DNA of 47,108 nucleotides, taken from contig JAVBWA010000038.1 in NCBI GenBank assembly GCA_036677685.1, forward strand, positions 1-47,108, written 5' to 3'. The first letter of the stretch is position 1. Each line of letters opens with the position of its first letter. The notes under the pieces are model-generated. The model was not told the DNA's origin and ran no database searches. It worked only from the letters and a program-made list of their open reading frames with translations. The DNA comes from JAQUBU01 sp036677685. GTDB taxonomy: Bacteria; Bacillota; Syntrophomonadia; Syntrophomonadales; Syntrophomonadaceae. The position numbers were made by a program, and so were the translations under genes. Positions 32,559-41,181 of this stretch are shown here, one piece after another.

Positions 32559-34025
32559 ATGACTTATAATTTTTGGTTTTCTGGAACCATGTTTTTGGTC
32601 GGATTATTAATCGGAGCCTTACTTGTTTGGTTCATCATGCGTAATAAAGCGAATGTGATTCGTAAATTGGCTAATCTGGAAAAGGAAGCTGCGCAGGCGG
32701 CTATTCTGGAACGTCTGCAGGGCAAAGAGCAACAACTCGAAGAGATAAAAATACAGATGAACAAGCAAGGTCTGGAGCAAGAACTGCTGCTTGCCAATCA
32801 TAATGAGAAAATAAAGGAATTGCGTGAAGAAAATAATCATCTTCGGGAGCAGTTGACCGCTGCAACCGTCCGCTTGGATGACGAGCAAAAGACTGCCGAA
32901 GCCAAAGAATTATTGTGGACCAAGGCGCAGGAAACTCTTTCCGACACTTTTAAGGCCTTATCCAGTGAGGCTTTAAGAAACAACAGCAGCTTGTTTATGG
33001 AAATGGTGGGAGCCAGGCTGGATAAATACCAGGATGGAGCACGGGACGATTTGGAAATGCGTCAACGGGCCATCGGTCAACTGCTGGAACCTTTACAGGA
33101 TTATTTACATAAAGTAGATATACAGATGCAGGAAGTTGAAAAGAGCAGGACCGCTGCTTACGCGGGGTTGAGTGAACAGGTTAAGTCCCTGGCAGCCACG
33201 CAAATCTATCTGCAGTCGGAAACCGCCAAACTGGTAAAAGCCTTGCGCACCCCCCAGGTCAGGGGACGCTGGGGGGAAATCCAGTTGAAGCGGGTGGTCG
33301 AGATTGCCGGCATGCTTGAAAACTGTGATTTTGTAGAACAGGAAAGCGCTGCCGGTCAGGATGGTTATTTGCGGCCTGACCTGCTGGTTAAGCTGCCGGG
33401 CGGCAAGAGCCTGGTTGTTGACTCAAAAGCCCCTCTGCAGGCTTATTTGGAGGCAATAGAGGCGGATAGTGACGAACAGCGGTTAAAGTTTATGAAGGAA
33501 CATGCCCGTCAGGTTAAGACCCATATCAGTAAATTGGGGAGCAAGAACTATTGGGAGCAGTTCCAGCCGGGCCCGGAATTTGCCGTGCTTTTTTTGCCTG
33601 GTGAAGCCTTTTTCAGTGCCGCTTTGGAAAATGATCCGGGTTTAATCGAGTACGCCGCCGGACAGCGGGTTATAATGGCTACTCCTACGACCTTGATTGC
33701 ACTTTTGAAAGCAGTGGCATTAGGCTGGCAGCAGGAACGGATTACAGTCAATGCCCAGGCTATAAGTGATATGGGAAAAATGCTTTATGAACGGATAAGG
33801 GTAATGGCCGAGCATTTTGCAGATATTCGCCGCGGCCTGGAAAGAGCGGTCGAAGCTTACAACCGGAGTGTAGGTTCATTCGAGAGCCGGGTCCTGGTAA
33901 CCGCCCGCAAGTTTAAGGAACTGGGTGGCTGGACCGGTGACGACATTGAGATTGGGGAAGCAGTTGACAAAGCCATTCGCAATTTGGGTACAGCTGAAGA
34001 AGTGGCTGCTAGTGCGGACCGGTGA
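32559..34025 (+). CDS. rmuC: DNA recombination protein RmuC
   Basis: 488 aa. TAGGAGG lies upstream of ATG. N-terminal membrane anchor (about 5-25, FWFSGTMFLVGLLIGALLVWFI), long coiled coil (about 30-205), then the RmuC nuclease-like domain with RTPQVRGRWGEIQLKRVVE, DSKAPLQAYLEA and LFLPGEAFFSAAL. Restrains DNA inversions and is proposed to cut DNA secondary structures. Its neighbourhood of hairpin repeats is suggestive, but nothing links them directly. Confidence 0.93.
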   Translation: MTYNFWFSGTMFLVGLLIGALLVWFIMRNKANVIRKLANLEKEAAQAAILERLQGKEQQLEEIKIQMNKQGLEQELLLANHNEKIKELREENNHLREQLTAATVRLDDEQKTAEAKELLWTKAQETLSDTFKALSSEALRNNSSLFMEMVGARLDKYQDGARDDLEMRQRAIGQLLEPLQDYLHKVDIQMQEVEKSRTAAYAGLSEQVKSLAATQIYLQSETAKLVKALRTPQVRGRWGEIQLKRVVEIAGMLENCDFVEQESAAGQDGYLRPDLLVKLPGGKSLVVDSKAPLQAYLEAIEADSDEQRLKFMKEHARQVKTHISKLGSKNYWEQFQPGPEFAVLFLPGEAFFSAALENDPGLIEYAAGQRVIMATPTTLIALLKAVALGWQQERITVNAQAISDMGKMLYERIRVMAEHFADIRRGLERAVEAYNRSVGSFESRVLVTARKFKELGGWTGDDIEIGEAVDKAIRNLGTAEEVAASADR

Positions 34026-34069
34026 CAAACTTTGTAAAGACTCATCCCTTGCATTGAACTTAATATCAA

Positions 34070-34173
34070 CGAGGCGAAAAGATGTCTCTTGCTTCTTTAA
34101 GCGGCCGATTCCCTATTAACCAAACAGGTGACGGTTTATAGTCACCCACCTCGTTGCAGCGGTGTGTTGAAAA
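34070..34173 (+). repeat. CGAGGC-family repeat, copy G (3'-truncated)
   Basis: CGAGGCGAAAAGATG... to CACCTCGTTGCAGCGGTGTGTTGAAAAC, where similarity stops. The core is closest to copy F (GCTT-CTTT-AAGC). The right arm reads ACCTCG instead of GCCTCG. Confidence 0.8.
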
Positions 34174-34213
34174 CTTTACACATAATTAACCGAAAAAACA
34201 TTTAAAATTAAAC

Positions 34214-34243
34214 TTGAAGGTATAGTATTAGCAGTGTTAGAAT
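34214..34243 (+). promoter_or_regulatory. Candidate promoter of the 26-aa micro-gene
   Basis: TTGAAG (34214-34219), 18-base spacer, TAGAAT (34238-34243), overlapped by an alternative TATAAT at 34243-34248. Start codon 33 bases downstream. Confidence 0.45.
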
Positions 34244-34275
34244 ATAATGACATCATGGGAAAGGAGGAATCGAAA

Positions 34276-34356
34276 TTGGACCAAAAACTCATAGATGAGA
34301 TTTTGCGAGAAATCGGACTGGAGCATATAGAAGGCTACCAGGAAGACCAAGAATGA
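34276..34356 (+). CDS. Candidate 26-residue acidic small protein
   Basis: TTG 34276 has AAGGAGG 8 bases upstream, an excellent site. The peptide (MDQKLIDEILREIGLE, then HIEGYQEDQE) is acidic with an amphipathic helix. It is framed by a plausible promoter and a perfect 15-bp terminator two bases after the stop. All parts of a stand-alone gene are present, so I favour a real small protein. A seven-codon-longer ATG start at 34255 exists but has no ribosome site. Confidence 0.55.
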   Translation: MDQKLIDEILREIGLEHIEGYQEDQE

Positions 34357-34357
34357 G

Positions 34358-34399
34358 AAGAAGCCATTTAAGGAATGATCTTAAATGGCTTCTTAATTT
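34358..34399 (+). terminator. Strong terminator of the 26-aa gene
   Basis: AAGAAGCCATTTAAG (34358-34372) pairs perfectly with CTTAAATGGCTTCTT (34380-34394), followed by AATTTTT. Confidence 0.9.
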
Positions 34400-34469
34400 T
34401 TGTACAAACCTAAAATAAAAACCCCTGGGTGCCATTGCTCAGGCCCTAAGGAAATAATTAAAGCTCACA

Positions 34470-35207
34470 CTATTTCTCCTTATTTTCCGGGCGTTCTTTT
34501 AGCAATTCCGATACCGTTACAAATTCATAACCCTGGGACTTTAGGTTTTTTATAACCGTTGGCAATGCTTCAGTGGTCTGCTTGCAGGTATCACTGGCAT
34601 GCATTAAGATTATGGCCCCGGGATGAACTTTTTTGCTGACCCGTTCAATGATAGTGTCCACACCGGGATTCATCCAGTCCAGCGAGTCCGCGCTCCATTG
34701 AATTGCCTCATAATTGCATTCGTGAATAGCCTCTATAACCTGATCATTATAATCACCATTGGGGGTTCTTATCAGATTGGCCTCCACTCCGGCCACATCC
34801 TTAATATTCTTATGAGCCTTCATTACTTCTTCCTTTATTTCGGTTTTGCTGTAGTTGCTTAGATTAACATGACGATAACCATGGCTGCCGATCTCATGTC
34901 CGTCGCTTTTAATCCGGTTTACTATATCCGGATATTCCTTTACCCAGGGACCGGAAAGGAAAAAGGTACATTTAACATCATTTTCTTTCAAGATTTCAAT
35001 TACCGGTAAAGGTGTTTTATTACCCCAGCTAATATCAAAAGTAAGCGCTGCTACTTTTTTGTCAGTGGGAACGTCATATACCGGTTGATTGCTGTGATAT
35101 GCCTGTACATATACAACACTGCTGATGATTATTACCAGGGCCAACATGCTGATTAAGGTTATCCGCGCTCGCGCGGATAATTTGCAGAAACCAAAAACTT
35201 TGGGCAT
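34470..35207 (-). CDS. pdaB: Polysaccharide deacetylase, PdaB-like
   Basis: 245 aa. GGGGGGAG lies upstream of the ATG. N-terminal membrane anchor (about 14-36), then a NodB domain: LTFDISWGNKTP (the second Asp of the usual TFDDG is Ile, as is typical of PdaB), SHGYRHVNLS for metal, and RTPNGDYND. In Bacillus, PdaB is needed to keep spores intact. The substituted motif argues for an unusual or no deacetylase activity. Supports an endospore-forming host. Neighbour of a second, canonical deacetylase on the same strand. Confidence 0.85.
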   Translation of the reverse strand: MPKVFGFCKLSARARITLISMLALVIIISSVVYVQAYHSNQPVYDVPTDKKVAALTFDISWGNKTPLPVIEILKENDVKCTFFLSGPWVKEYPDIVNRIKSDGHEIGSHGYRHVNLSNYSKTEIKEEVMKAHKNIKDVAGVEANLIRTPNGDYNDQVIEAIHECNYEAIQWSADSLDWMNPGVDTIIERVSKKVHPGAIILMHASDTCKQTTEALPTVIKNLKSQGYEFVTVSELLKERPENKEK

Positions 35208-35268
35208 ACTATCATACTCCCCCCATAATTTTACTTTCTACATTTTTATTTATCCCATTGTTGCTTTA

Positions 35269-36012
35269 TTACTTATTTCCCATCCTAATTAATTGGCCCA
35301 TGGTTACAAACTTGTATTCCTGGCGCTTGAGTTCGGGGATTAAAATATCAAGAGCCTTGGCACTTTCCATACCATTGGAACTGCCGTCATGCAAGATAAT
35401 AATCTGGCCTGGTTTAATATTCTTCACAATATGAGAAGCAATTTGTGAGGATTTTGTACCCGATTTCCAGTCTTTGCTATCCTGTTGATAAGTCCAGTAA
35501 GCTATTTTTAATTTTTCTTTTTGGGTTAAAGCAACCAGATCATATGAAAGATAGCCTCCGGGAGGCCGGTAAAGCTCTGGTCTTTGCTTGCAAATCTTGT
35601 AAATAACATCATTGCATTGCTTAATATCGTTGCGAATAAACTCGATGTTTTTTCCGTTATAGTCAGCATGACTCATGCTATGATTGCCGATTTCATGCCC
35701 TTCGCTCGCCATTCTTTTGACCAGCGCCGGATTAGTTTCAGCCCGGCTGCCTACCAAAAAGAAAGTTGCTGCCGTATGATGCTTTTTTAGCACATCCAAC
35801 ACGGCTGGCGTATTCTTGGGATCGGGGCCATCATCAAAGGTCAACGAAACCACTTTTTGTTTGGTTTTTACATCAGTTATAACCAGTTTCTGATCTTTCC
35901 AGTTTTGCATATTGGGGTGGGCCGCATAATTATATGCTCCCAGGGAAAAACCCAAAAACAATATACTGCTCAAGAATAACCCAATGGTTCTTTTGCGGAG
36001 AATGATAAACAA
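35269..36012 (-). CDS. Polysaccharide (peptidoglycan/chitin) deacetylase
   Basis: 247 aa from TTG 36012, 7 bases after GGGAGG; a TTG two codons earlier touches the ribosome site. Signal or anchor segment (about 8-28). Full NodB set: TFDDGPD (Asp pair), HSMSH (zinc His pair), RPPGG, and ILHDGS near the end, so catalytic activity is expected. Probably removes N-acetyl groups from peptidoglycan at the outer membrane face. Tandem with pdaB (61-bp gap), so possibly co-transcribed, this gene first. Confidence 0.88.
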   Translation of the reverse strand: MFIILRKRTIGLFLSSILFLGFSLGAYNYAAHPNMQNWKDQKLVITDVKTKQKVVSLTFDDGPDPKNTPAVLDVLKKHHTAATFFLVGSRAETNPALVKRMASEGHEIGNHSMSHADYNGKNIEFIRNDIKQCNDVIYKICKQRPELYRPPGGYLSYDLVALTQKEKLKIAYWTYQQDSKDWKSGTKSSQIASHIVKNIKPGQIIILHDGSSNGMESAKALDILIPELKRQEYKFVTMGQLIRMGNK

Positions 36013-36261
36013 CTGCAAACCTCCCGAAATCTGATTTTTAGCTAATCTGTTAGATTATATTGATTAAGGGAGTAAGTTATGATTTTCTTTCATTTTAAGC
36101 TTCTCACGACCATTGATAACAAAGATATCTCTTAAATTGAAAAAGAAGACCTTATGATTTACACATGTTTTCAGAACCAAAGGACTATAGTTATTCTAAA
36201 GAGATATTCAAAAAGACCTTGAGCTCATTTTTAAGTTTAACAAATAAATGAGGGAATAATT

Positions 36262-36459
36262 ATGCCATTGATATATTTTGAGGTATATTGTGCAAACTGT
36301 GGTAAGGGTTTATGTAATCTTACTACCGTTGATGAAAGAAATGGAATTATAATAGAAATTAAACCTTGTCCTGAATGCCTGAAGAATGCTGAAGTTGATG
36401 GATTTGAAAAAGGCTTGGTTAAAGGCTGTGAAATTATCGGAGAAAAAGCAGAGGTATAA
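36262..36459 (+). CDS. Small zinc-ribbon protein
   Basis: 65 aa. AGGGA lies before the ATG. CANCGKGLC (C10, C13) and CPECLKN (C36, C39) form a Cys4 ribbon; the C-terminus is a charged helix. It resembles small phage or island proteins. It lies just left of tRNA-Val, outside the presumed integration site. Confidence 0.65.
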   Translation: MPLIYFEVYCANCGKGLCNLTTVDERNGIIIEIKPCPECLKNAEVDGFEKGLVKGCEIIGEKAEV

Positions 36460-36587
36460 GGTATTTGTTTGTATTGACCACTTTACTATTTTTCGAGACT
36501 ACTTTATAATATTCATAGTCTTTGGGGATTGAAACAGTTTAGTTCCCAGCTAATTGCCTTATAAGCAAAAATCCTTATCTAAAACAT

Positions 36588-36662
36588 GGGCCGTTAACTC
36601 AGTGGGAGAGTGCTTCCTTGACGCGGAAGAAGCCACAAGTTCGAATCTTGTACGGCCCACCA
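36588..36662 (+). tRNA. tRNA-Val (GAC)
   Basis: Acceptor GGGCCGT (36588-36594) pairs with ACGGCCC (36652-36658). Anticodon loop TTGACGC gives GAC in a CTTCC/GGAAG stem, T-loop TTCGAAT, discriminator A and encoded CCA. All arms pair. An integrase follows, so its 3' end is the likely attachment site. Confidence 0.93.
36640..36662 (+). other. Presumed island attachment site (tRNA-Val 3' end)
   Basis: Tyrosine integrases usually target the T-arm and CCA end of tRNA genes, and the integrase gene here ends 146 bp away. I could not find a second copy of this sequence in the window, so the right end of the island is not fixed. Confidence 0.35.
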
Positions 36663-36807
36663 TAAAAAGTAAGTAATAGCGAGGGTTTTCAGCCCTCGCT
36701 GATTTCATTAAAAGCAGCTAAAAATACACTTGCCCATAAAATTGCCCACAAAGAGGACAAAACTAGATCTAACTGTGGGCAACTGGAATAAATAAATTAT
36801 TTTGCTT

Positions 36808-38046
36808 TTATCTTTTTTTGCGGTAAATATTGACGGGGTGATTTAGAAGGCCTGGAACAATAGCTTCCAAGTCAAAGATATCATTGGCTTTATTTGCTAC
36901 TTCCCTAAGCGCTTCTACGTCGGGATCATCATAATCCAGGGTCATGGTCCGAGTGGAATGACCGGAATTATCGGAAACAGTGCCCAGGTCTACACCTGCT
37001 TTTAATAGCCGTGTTATATTGGTATGCCTGAGTCCATGAAATTTGAGGCTTTCTGGAAGGTTATTATCTTCTTTAAACTTTCGGAACCAACTGTCAACTG
37101 AGTTGGGGTGCATTGGCTTACCATTCCACTGTGTGAATAAAAGATCATTATCAACCATTTCTCCATGTACTTCTATTTGCTTCATCCACTTATCGCCGCA
37201 TTTCTCCTGCAGTTTATTCCTTGCTTCTATCATGGCTTTCAATAAGGGTACTATACTCCCATGAAATGGGACATCTCGTTTGCTTTTTTCTGACTTCGGA
37301 TCGCCGAGGGATATCCGTCCATCCTTCATGTGCCTTGAAGCCCTATCTATTTTAATAATGCAATTATTTAAATCAAGGGTGCTGTCCCCAATCCCAAGTA
37401 TTTCACCGCGTCTTTCTCCGGTAGTAGCCGCAAGTAAGGTTATACATCTCCATTTAAGAGATTCTCTTGCCAGCGCGCGCAGCATATCTCTGGCCGGATC
37501 TCTGTCTATGCTGGCCTTTTTCCTTTTTGGTATTTTGGGAGGTTTAACTTTTTCACAGGGGTTATCTTCCAATTCACCCAGATCAACGGCAAAACTAAAC
37601 ATTGATGAAATTATATGATAGTTTTTCTGAATGGTTGCCGGGCTTAACCCTCCAGGTTTACCATCATCTCTTATACCATCTTCTTTGAGATTATCCATAA
37701 AATCATATATATGTGTCGGCTTAACTTTATCGATTTTCATATCCCCGAATACTGGCAGTATTCGTTTATCAAGATGAATTTTGTAGTTCTCTTTAGTAGG
37801 TTCTGACAGATCGGGGTTGTCTCTTAGGAACCTTACCGAGAGATCTTTGACAGTCATTTTGGTAGGCTTCACAAATTTACCTGAATCCACAGCGGTAATA
37901 AACTTAGCCATGGCTCTTTCAGCCTGAGTATCATCCTTTGCTGTTACCGTGGTTGACTCTCCCCGGTAACGGAGCTCATAGGTATCTTTCCCACGTTTTC
38001 TGTATGAGCCGGCTGCCCGGCGGGGTTTTCGTTTTTGCTCTGTCAT
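36808..38046 (-). CDS. Tyrosine site-specific integrase
   Basis: 412 aa. GAGGTG lies before the ATG. N-terminal arm-binding region (RAAGSYRKRGKDTYELRYRG, about 10-30), SAM-like core-binding domain (about 65-170), catalytic domain with ATTGERRGEI (Arg), HGLRHT (His, Arg), GHSTRTMTLDY (His and nucleophile Tyr). Phage/ICE-type, integrating next to tRNA-Val. Marks 36.66-41.5 kb as acquired DNA. The local AT content rises after it. Confidence 0.92.
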   Translation of the reverse strand: MTEQKRKPRRAAGSYRKRGKDTYELRYRGESTTVTAKDDTQAERAMAKFITAVDSGKFVKPTKMTVKDLSVRFLRDNPDLSEPTKENYKIHLDKRILPVFGDMKIDKVKPTHIYDFMDNLKEDGIRDDGKPGGLSPATIQKNYHIISSMFSFAVDLGELEDNPCEKVKPPKIPKRKKASIDRDPARDMLRALARESLKWRCITLLAATTGERRGEILGIGDSTLDLNNCIIKIDRASRHMKDGRISLGDPKSEKSKRDVPFHGSIVPLLKAMIEARNKLQEKCGDKWMKQIEVHGEMVDNDLLFTQWNGKPMHPNSVDSWFRKFKEDNNLPESLKFHGLRHTNITRLLKAGVDLGTVSDNSGHSTRTMTLDYDDPDVEALREVANKANDIFDLEAIVPGLLNHPVNIYRKKR

Positions 38047-38078
38047 ATTATCACCTCACTTTCCTTATGTATTGGTAT

Positions 38079-38291
38079 TTAGAAAGGAGCATCATTATCA
38101 ACTGTTGATGCAGTTTCTTTAAGTGCTTTTTTCTTATTAGCTTGTTGAACTTCATCCCATGGTTTTAGTAAATCGTCCTGGTAAAAAGTTGTTGGATTGC
38201 CGCAGTGTACACAAAACCTCGAATTACCGGCTGCTACTTTATCGCAACCTTCCTTTTTAACCCACTCGTTTCCGTTCATATCGGAGTCCAT
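38079..38291 (-). pseudogene. Zinc-ribbon protein fragment beside the integrase
   Basis: 70 aa if read from ATG 38291, which has no ribosome site. The same frame stays open about 40 codons further upstream with a Pro/Ala/Thr-rich linker and continuous-looking sequence (NKIILINFSDIMDSD) but no good start codon. The visible domain has C15...CVHC (C27, C30) and a charged tail. I read it as the C-terminal part of a gene that lost its 5' end, transcribed just before the integrase. An excisionase-like role cannot be excluded. Confidence 0.45.
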
Positions 38292-38584
38292 AATATCGCT
38301 AAAGTTAATGAGGATGATTTTATTCTTGGAGGGGGTGCTGAAGGTGGGAGCAGTGGCAGCCGGAGCCGGAAGAGAAAAAAGCCGCAGAGAAAGCGCCAGG
38401 TAATAAATAATAAATATTTAGATCCTTTTCCGTCATAAGGTATTGCCAGGAACACTTGTTCTGATTATTATAATACGTATAGCTGTCACTCTTTTTAGGG
38501 GTGGCAGTTTTTTGTTGCCAAATTGCAGGAAAATGCTTCCTTTTGCCGAAATGGAAAATAAAAGGAAAAAGGGAGGCCGTGACT

Positions 38585-39133
38585 GTGGGTATAAGGGGAG
38601 AAACATCTCGTGACATTAATAGATGTGAGGAGATAATAAATGCTGGAGACGAGGCAACGGCGACAAAAGAAGCTATTCGATTAGTAATAGCTTATGGAAG
38701 CTATCTTCCAAATTTAAAGGAGAGATTCGATTTTGAGACTGGAGGATACGATTATACTGCTAGTTGCATTGAAGACATTAGACTAATACAAGGGGCTTTG
38801 AAAATCTTTAAGGCAAATGGTTGTGAGCTACCGAAGTTAATTCAGGGGCGTAGTCCACTTGTCGAATTAAATAATAATAATTCCATTCAGAATTATATCA
38901 ACATTAGTTTTGATGAAGTAAGAAAAAATATAGCCTCTTCGGGCATTTTACCTCAAGAAGAGATTGACGATATTCTCGAGAGAATTAATGAACTCGAAGA
39001 AATATCTCAAGGATCAGATACAAGAAATAAAAAATGGAGCAAAATGAAAGGCCTGTTAAGTTGGTTAGGAGATAAGGGAGTCGATGTTGCAGTACAATTT
39101 CTTCCCCTTATTTTGAAGTCATTTGGCACCTAG
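38585..39133 (+). CDS. Helical protein of unknown function, island cassette gene 1
   Basis: 182 aa from GTG 38585 with GGGAGG 8 bases upstream; earlier in-frame codons lie before the ribosome site. The N-terminal domain (about 5-80) is helical. A linker with NNNNS follows, then EEIDDILERINELEEISQGS and a C-terminal region KKWSKMKGLLSWLGDKGVDVAVQFLPLILKSF that ends in an amphipathic or membrane-active helix. Similar tails occur in Firmicute defence or abortive-infection proteins; that is recalled, and no named domain is certain. AT-rich like its two neighbours. Confidence 0.6.
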   Translation: MGIRGETSRDINRCEEIINAGDEATATKEAIRLVIAYGSYLPNLKERFDFETGGYDYTASCIEDIRLIQGALKIFKANGCELPKLIQGRSPLVELNNNNSIQNYINISFDEVRKNIASSGILPQEEIDDILERINELEEISQGSDTRNKKWSKMKGLLSWLGDKGVDVAVQFLPLILKSFGT

Positions 39134-39250
39134 TAAATAAACATATAAGCCGGGCTCGTTTTGTTCTCTGAAAGTCATTATTTGTCGGAATTTGGGTCAA
39201 GGGAAAGTCCCCCTTTTGACGAATAATAGCAGATGGAGGGAGGGCTTAAT

Positions 39251-40180
39251 TTGCCAATAACAAAACGGGTAAAAATTGAATATTATAGAGTTACTTATCG
39301 GCTACCACAAGATCTACCAAACCAAAATGATAGATTATTTGATCTTACTCAATGGATAGATTATGTAACTGACATTGGTTTAGATGAAAGGAATTTTCCG
39401 TATTATCAAGATCAGGTGCGTTTGGATCGCGGGAATTTTATAAATGACTTTGATTTATGGTATTTAAATTTTCTTAGATTAAGGGATCACATTATACCAT
39501 CATCAGCTACATTAACAACAGTTGCTGAACCAATTATTTTAGCTGATGACGAATATATAGGAGAAGACGTTGTTGCTCTTTATGATCATGATAATTATAT
39601 ATTAGCCGTACAAAGAAATAGATTTAGTATTGGACCTTCAGGAATTGAACAGTATTTTAATTTCATGTGGCATCAGAGAAATAATAATGCCCAAGAGGTT
39701 ATTTATCTAAGGCCAATTGGAGGAATTGATGCACTAGAGAGGGCTTTACATAAAGATACGTATCGAAAACTTTCAATAAGGTTTGCAGATATTCAGCCTG
39801 ATCATTTAATTGGTGCAGAGCAGTCTAATTTAAGAGGATTGCTTAATATATTTAGTAGTTATCAAGGTCTCAATGCTGAAGTAATTATTAGTACAGGGAG
39901 ATCAAGAGAAGGTTTGCATGCAGAGACTGTTCAGGATAGCCTTAGGGAAATAGATCAAAACCGGCGTTTTTTCTCAAAGGTGGAATTAATAGCAAGGGAC
40001 GTTGACGATACACAGGTTGAAGCCATAGATTTATTAGAGGATAAACTATGTGACATAGCTGTTTTTAAGTTGGAAGATAGAGAAATACTACGTAATAGTA
40101 TGATTGCAGATGAAATATTTAGGTTATATATTGAGCGGAGACTCAGAATTATTAATCTTGTAATGAGAGAAGCTCAGTAA
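39251..40180 (+). CDS. DUF6731-like protein, island cassette gene 2
   Basis: 309 aa from TTG 39251: GGAGGGAGGG lies 6 bases before, while the ATG at 39233 precedes that ribosome site. Begins MPITKRVKIEYYRVTYRLP. The middle has DDEYIGEDVVALYDHDNYILAVQRNRFSIGPSGIEQYF, a pattern I associate with DUF6731 proteins of phages and mobile elements. The C-terminal half carries no known catalytic motif. Soluble. Fifteen bases before the membrane protein gene, so co-translated. The pairing of a soluble sensor-like protein with a 4-TM partner recalls Kiwa-type defence by architecture only. Confidence 0.6.
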   Translation: MPITKRVKIEYYRVTYRLPQDLPNQNDRLFDLTQWIDYVTDIGLDERNFPYYQDQVRLDRGNFINDFDLWYLNFLRLRDHIIPSSATLTTVAEPIILADDEYIGEDVVALYDHDNYILAVQRNRFSIGPSGIEQYFNFMWHQRNNNAQEVIYLRPIGGIDALERALHKDTYRKLSIRFADIQPDHLIGAEQSNLRGLLNIFSSYQGLNAEVIISTGRSREGLHAETVQDSLREIDQNRRFFSKVELIARDVDDTQVEAIDLLEDKLCDIAVFKLEDREILRNSMIADEIFRLYIERRLRIINLVMREAQ

Positions 40181-40195
40181 TTAGGTGGTATTTAA

Positions 40196-40717
40196 ATGAA
40201 GAAAATAGGGATCTGCTGGGAAAAATATTATCCTTGGATTCTACCTTTGCCTATCGTTTTGGTTGTATGCTTAGTCATGAGATACTTTAATATATCATGT
40301 ACTATAACCGAATTTGACTATGTGCTAAGTGGAGTTATAAATTTTAGTTCTATTTGTATTGGTTTCACTGGAACAATGCTGGCAGTCTTAGCTACTATAA
40401 GGGATTCAGTAATTATAAAAGAAATATCCAAACAGGGGCACAATGAAACAATAAAAAACTTTACCAATATGGCGATAATTTCTGGAGTAATCGTTATTGG
40501 TCTTTCTTGTATTTTATATCTGGAGCCAGATAGTTTTATTAAAATTGCTTGGGCGACGATATTAGTTTTTTTTGCTTTATGTGAATATAGAATTATAGGT
40601 ATTTTGATTAAAATACTATTTTTAAATCCCCCTATAAATACCTCAAGTAATCGCGTTGATGATCAGAAGATGAATCAACTAATGAATAAACATAGAGTTT
40701 CGAGAGAGGATATATAA
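40196..40717 (+). CDS. Four-helix membrane protein, island cassette gene 3
   Basis: 173 aa. AGGTGG lies 7 bases before ATG. Four predicted membrane segments (about 12-31, 42-67, 90-110, 115-142), with a cytoplasmic C-terminal tail (SSNRVDDQKMNQLMNKHRVSREDI). No known family. Probably in one transcript with the DUF6731-like gene and ended by a hairpin at 40740. A membrane effector of a two- or three-gene defence unit is a reasonable hypothesis. Confidence 0.65.
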   Translation: MKKIGICWEKYYPWILPLPIVLVVCLVMRYFNISCTITEFDYVLSGVINFSSICIGFTGTMLAVLATIRDSVIIKEISKQGHNETIKNFTNMAIISGVIVIGLSCILYLEPDSFIKIAWATILVFFALCEYRIIGILIKILFLNPPINTSSNRVDDQKMNQLMNKHRVSREDI

Positions 40718-40739
40718 GTAAAACTATGATAAAATATTC

Positions 40740-40768
40740 AGCCTGGCGAAAGCCGGGCTATTTTATTG
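40740..40768 (+). terminator. Terminator of the island cassette
   Basis: AGCCTGGC-GAAA-GCCGGGCT (one G-T pair) followed by ATTTTATT, 23 bases after the membrane-protein stop. Confidence 0.75.
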
Positions 40769-40773
40769 GAGTT

Positions 40774-41145
40774 GTGCCATAAAAACCAAAGAAACCATGT
40801 GCCCATCCTGGCTGCCCCGAACTGGTACAGGATGGGCGCTTTTGTTCCCAGCATACCAAGCAGGACAGACAACGCTATGACCAGCAAAGAGGCACGGCTG
40901 CACAGCGAGGATATGATTCGCGATGGCGGCGGTACTCTCATTGGTACCTAAGGCAGCCTGATAATGTATTCTGCAAGCTGCAGTTGCCAGGATGTAATAA
41001 CCTGGCCCAGTGTGTTGATCATATAGATCCGCCAGACGAACCAGATGATCCAAGGTTCTGGGATCCGAATAACCATCAGTCAGCGTGCATCCTCTGCAAT
41101 AGCGTTAAGGGCAAAAAGAAGATTATTGGTCAAGGGGGAGGATAA
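40774..41145 (+). pseudogene. Phage HNH endonuclease with stop at codon 3
   Basis: Reads GTG CCA TAA AAA CCA AAG AAA CCA TGT: the expected phage HNH start MP(Y)KPKKPCAHPGC, but with TAA at codon 3 (40780-40782), one base from TAC. After it, 120 codons stay open with all HNH parts: CAHPGC...FCSQH zinc knuckle, RGYDSRWRRYS, CVDHIDPP, FWDPNNHQSACILCNSVKGKKK. No other good start exists downstream, so the gene is probably dead. In phages this nuclease sits beside terminase and helps packaging. Here a terminase fragment follows. Confidence 0.75.
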
Positions 41146-41181
41146 ACATAAAGCCGAAGAATATATCTTCGGCATTGCTTT

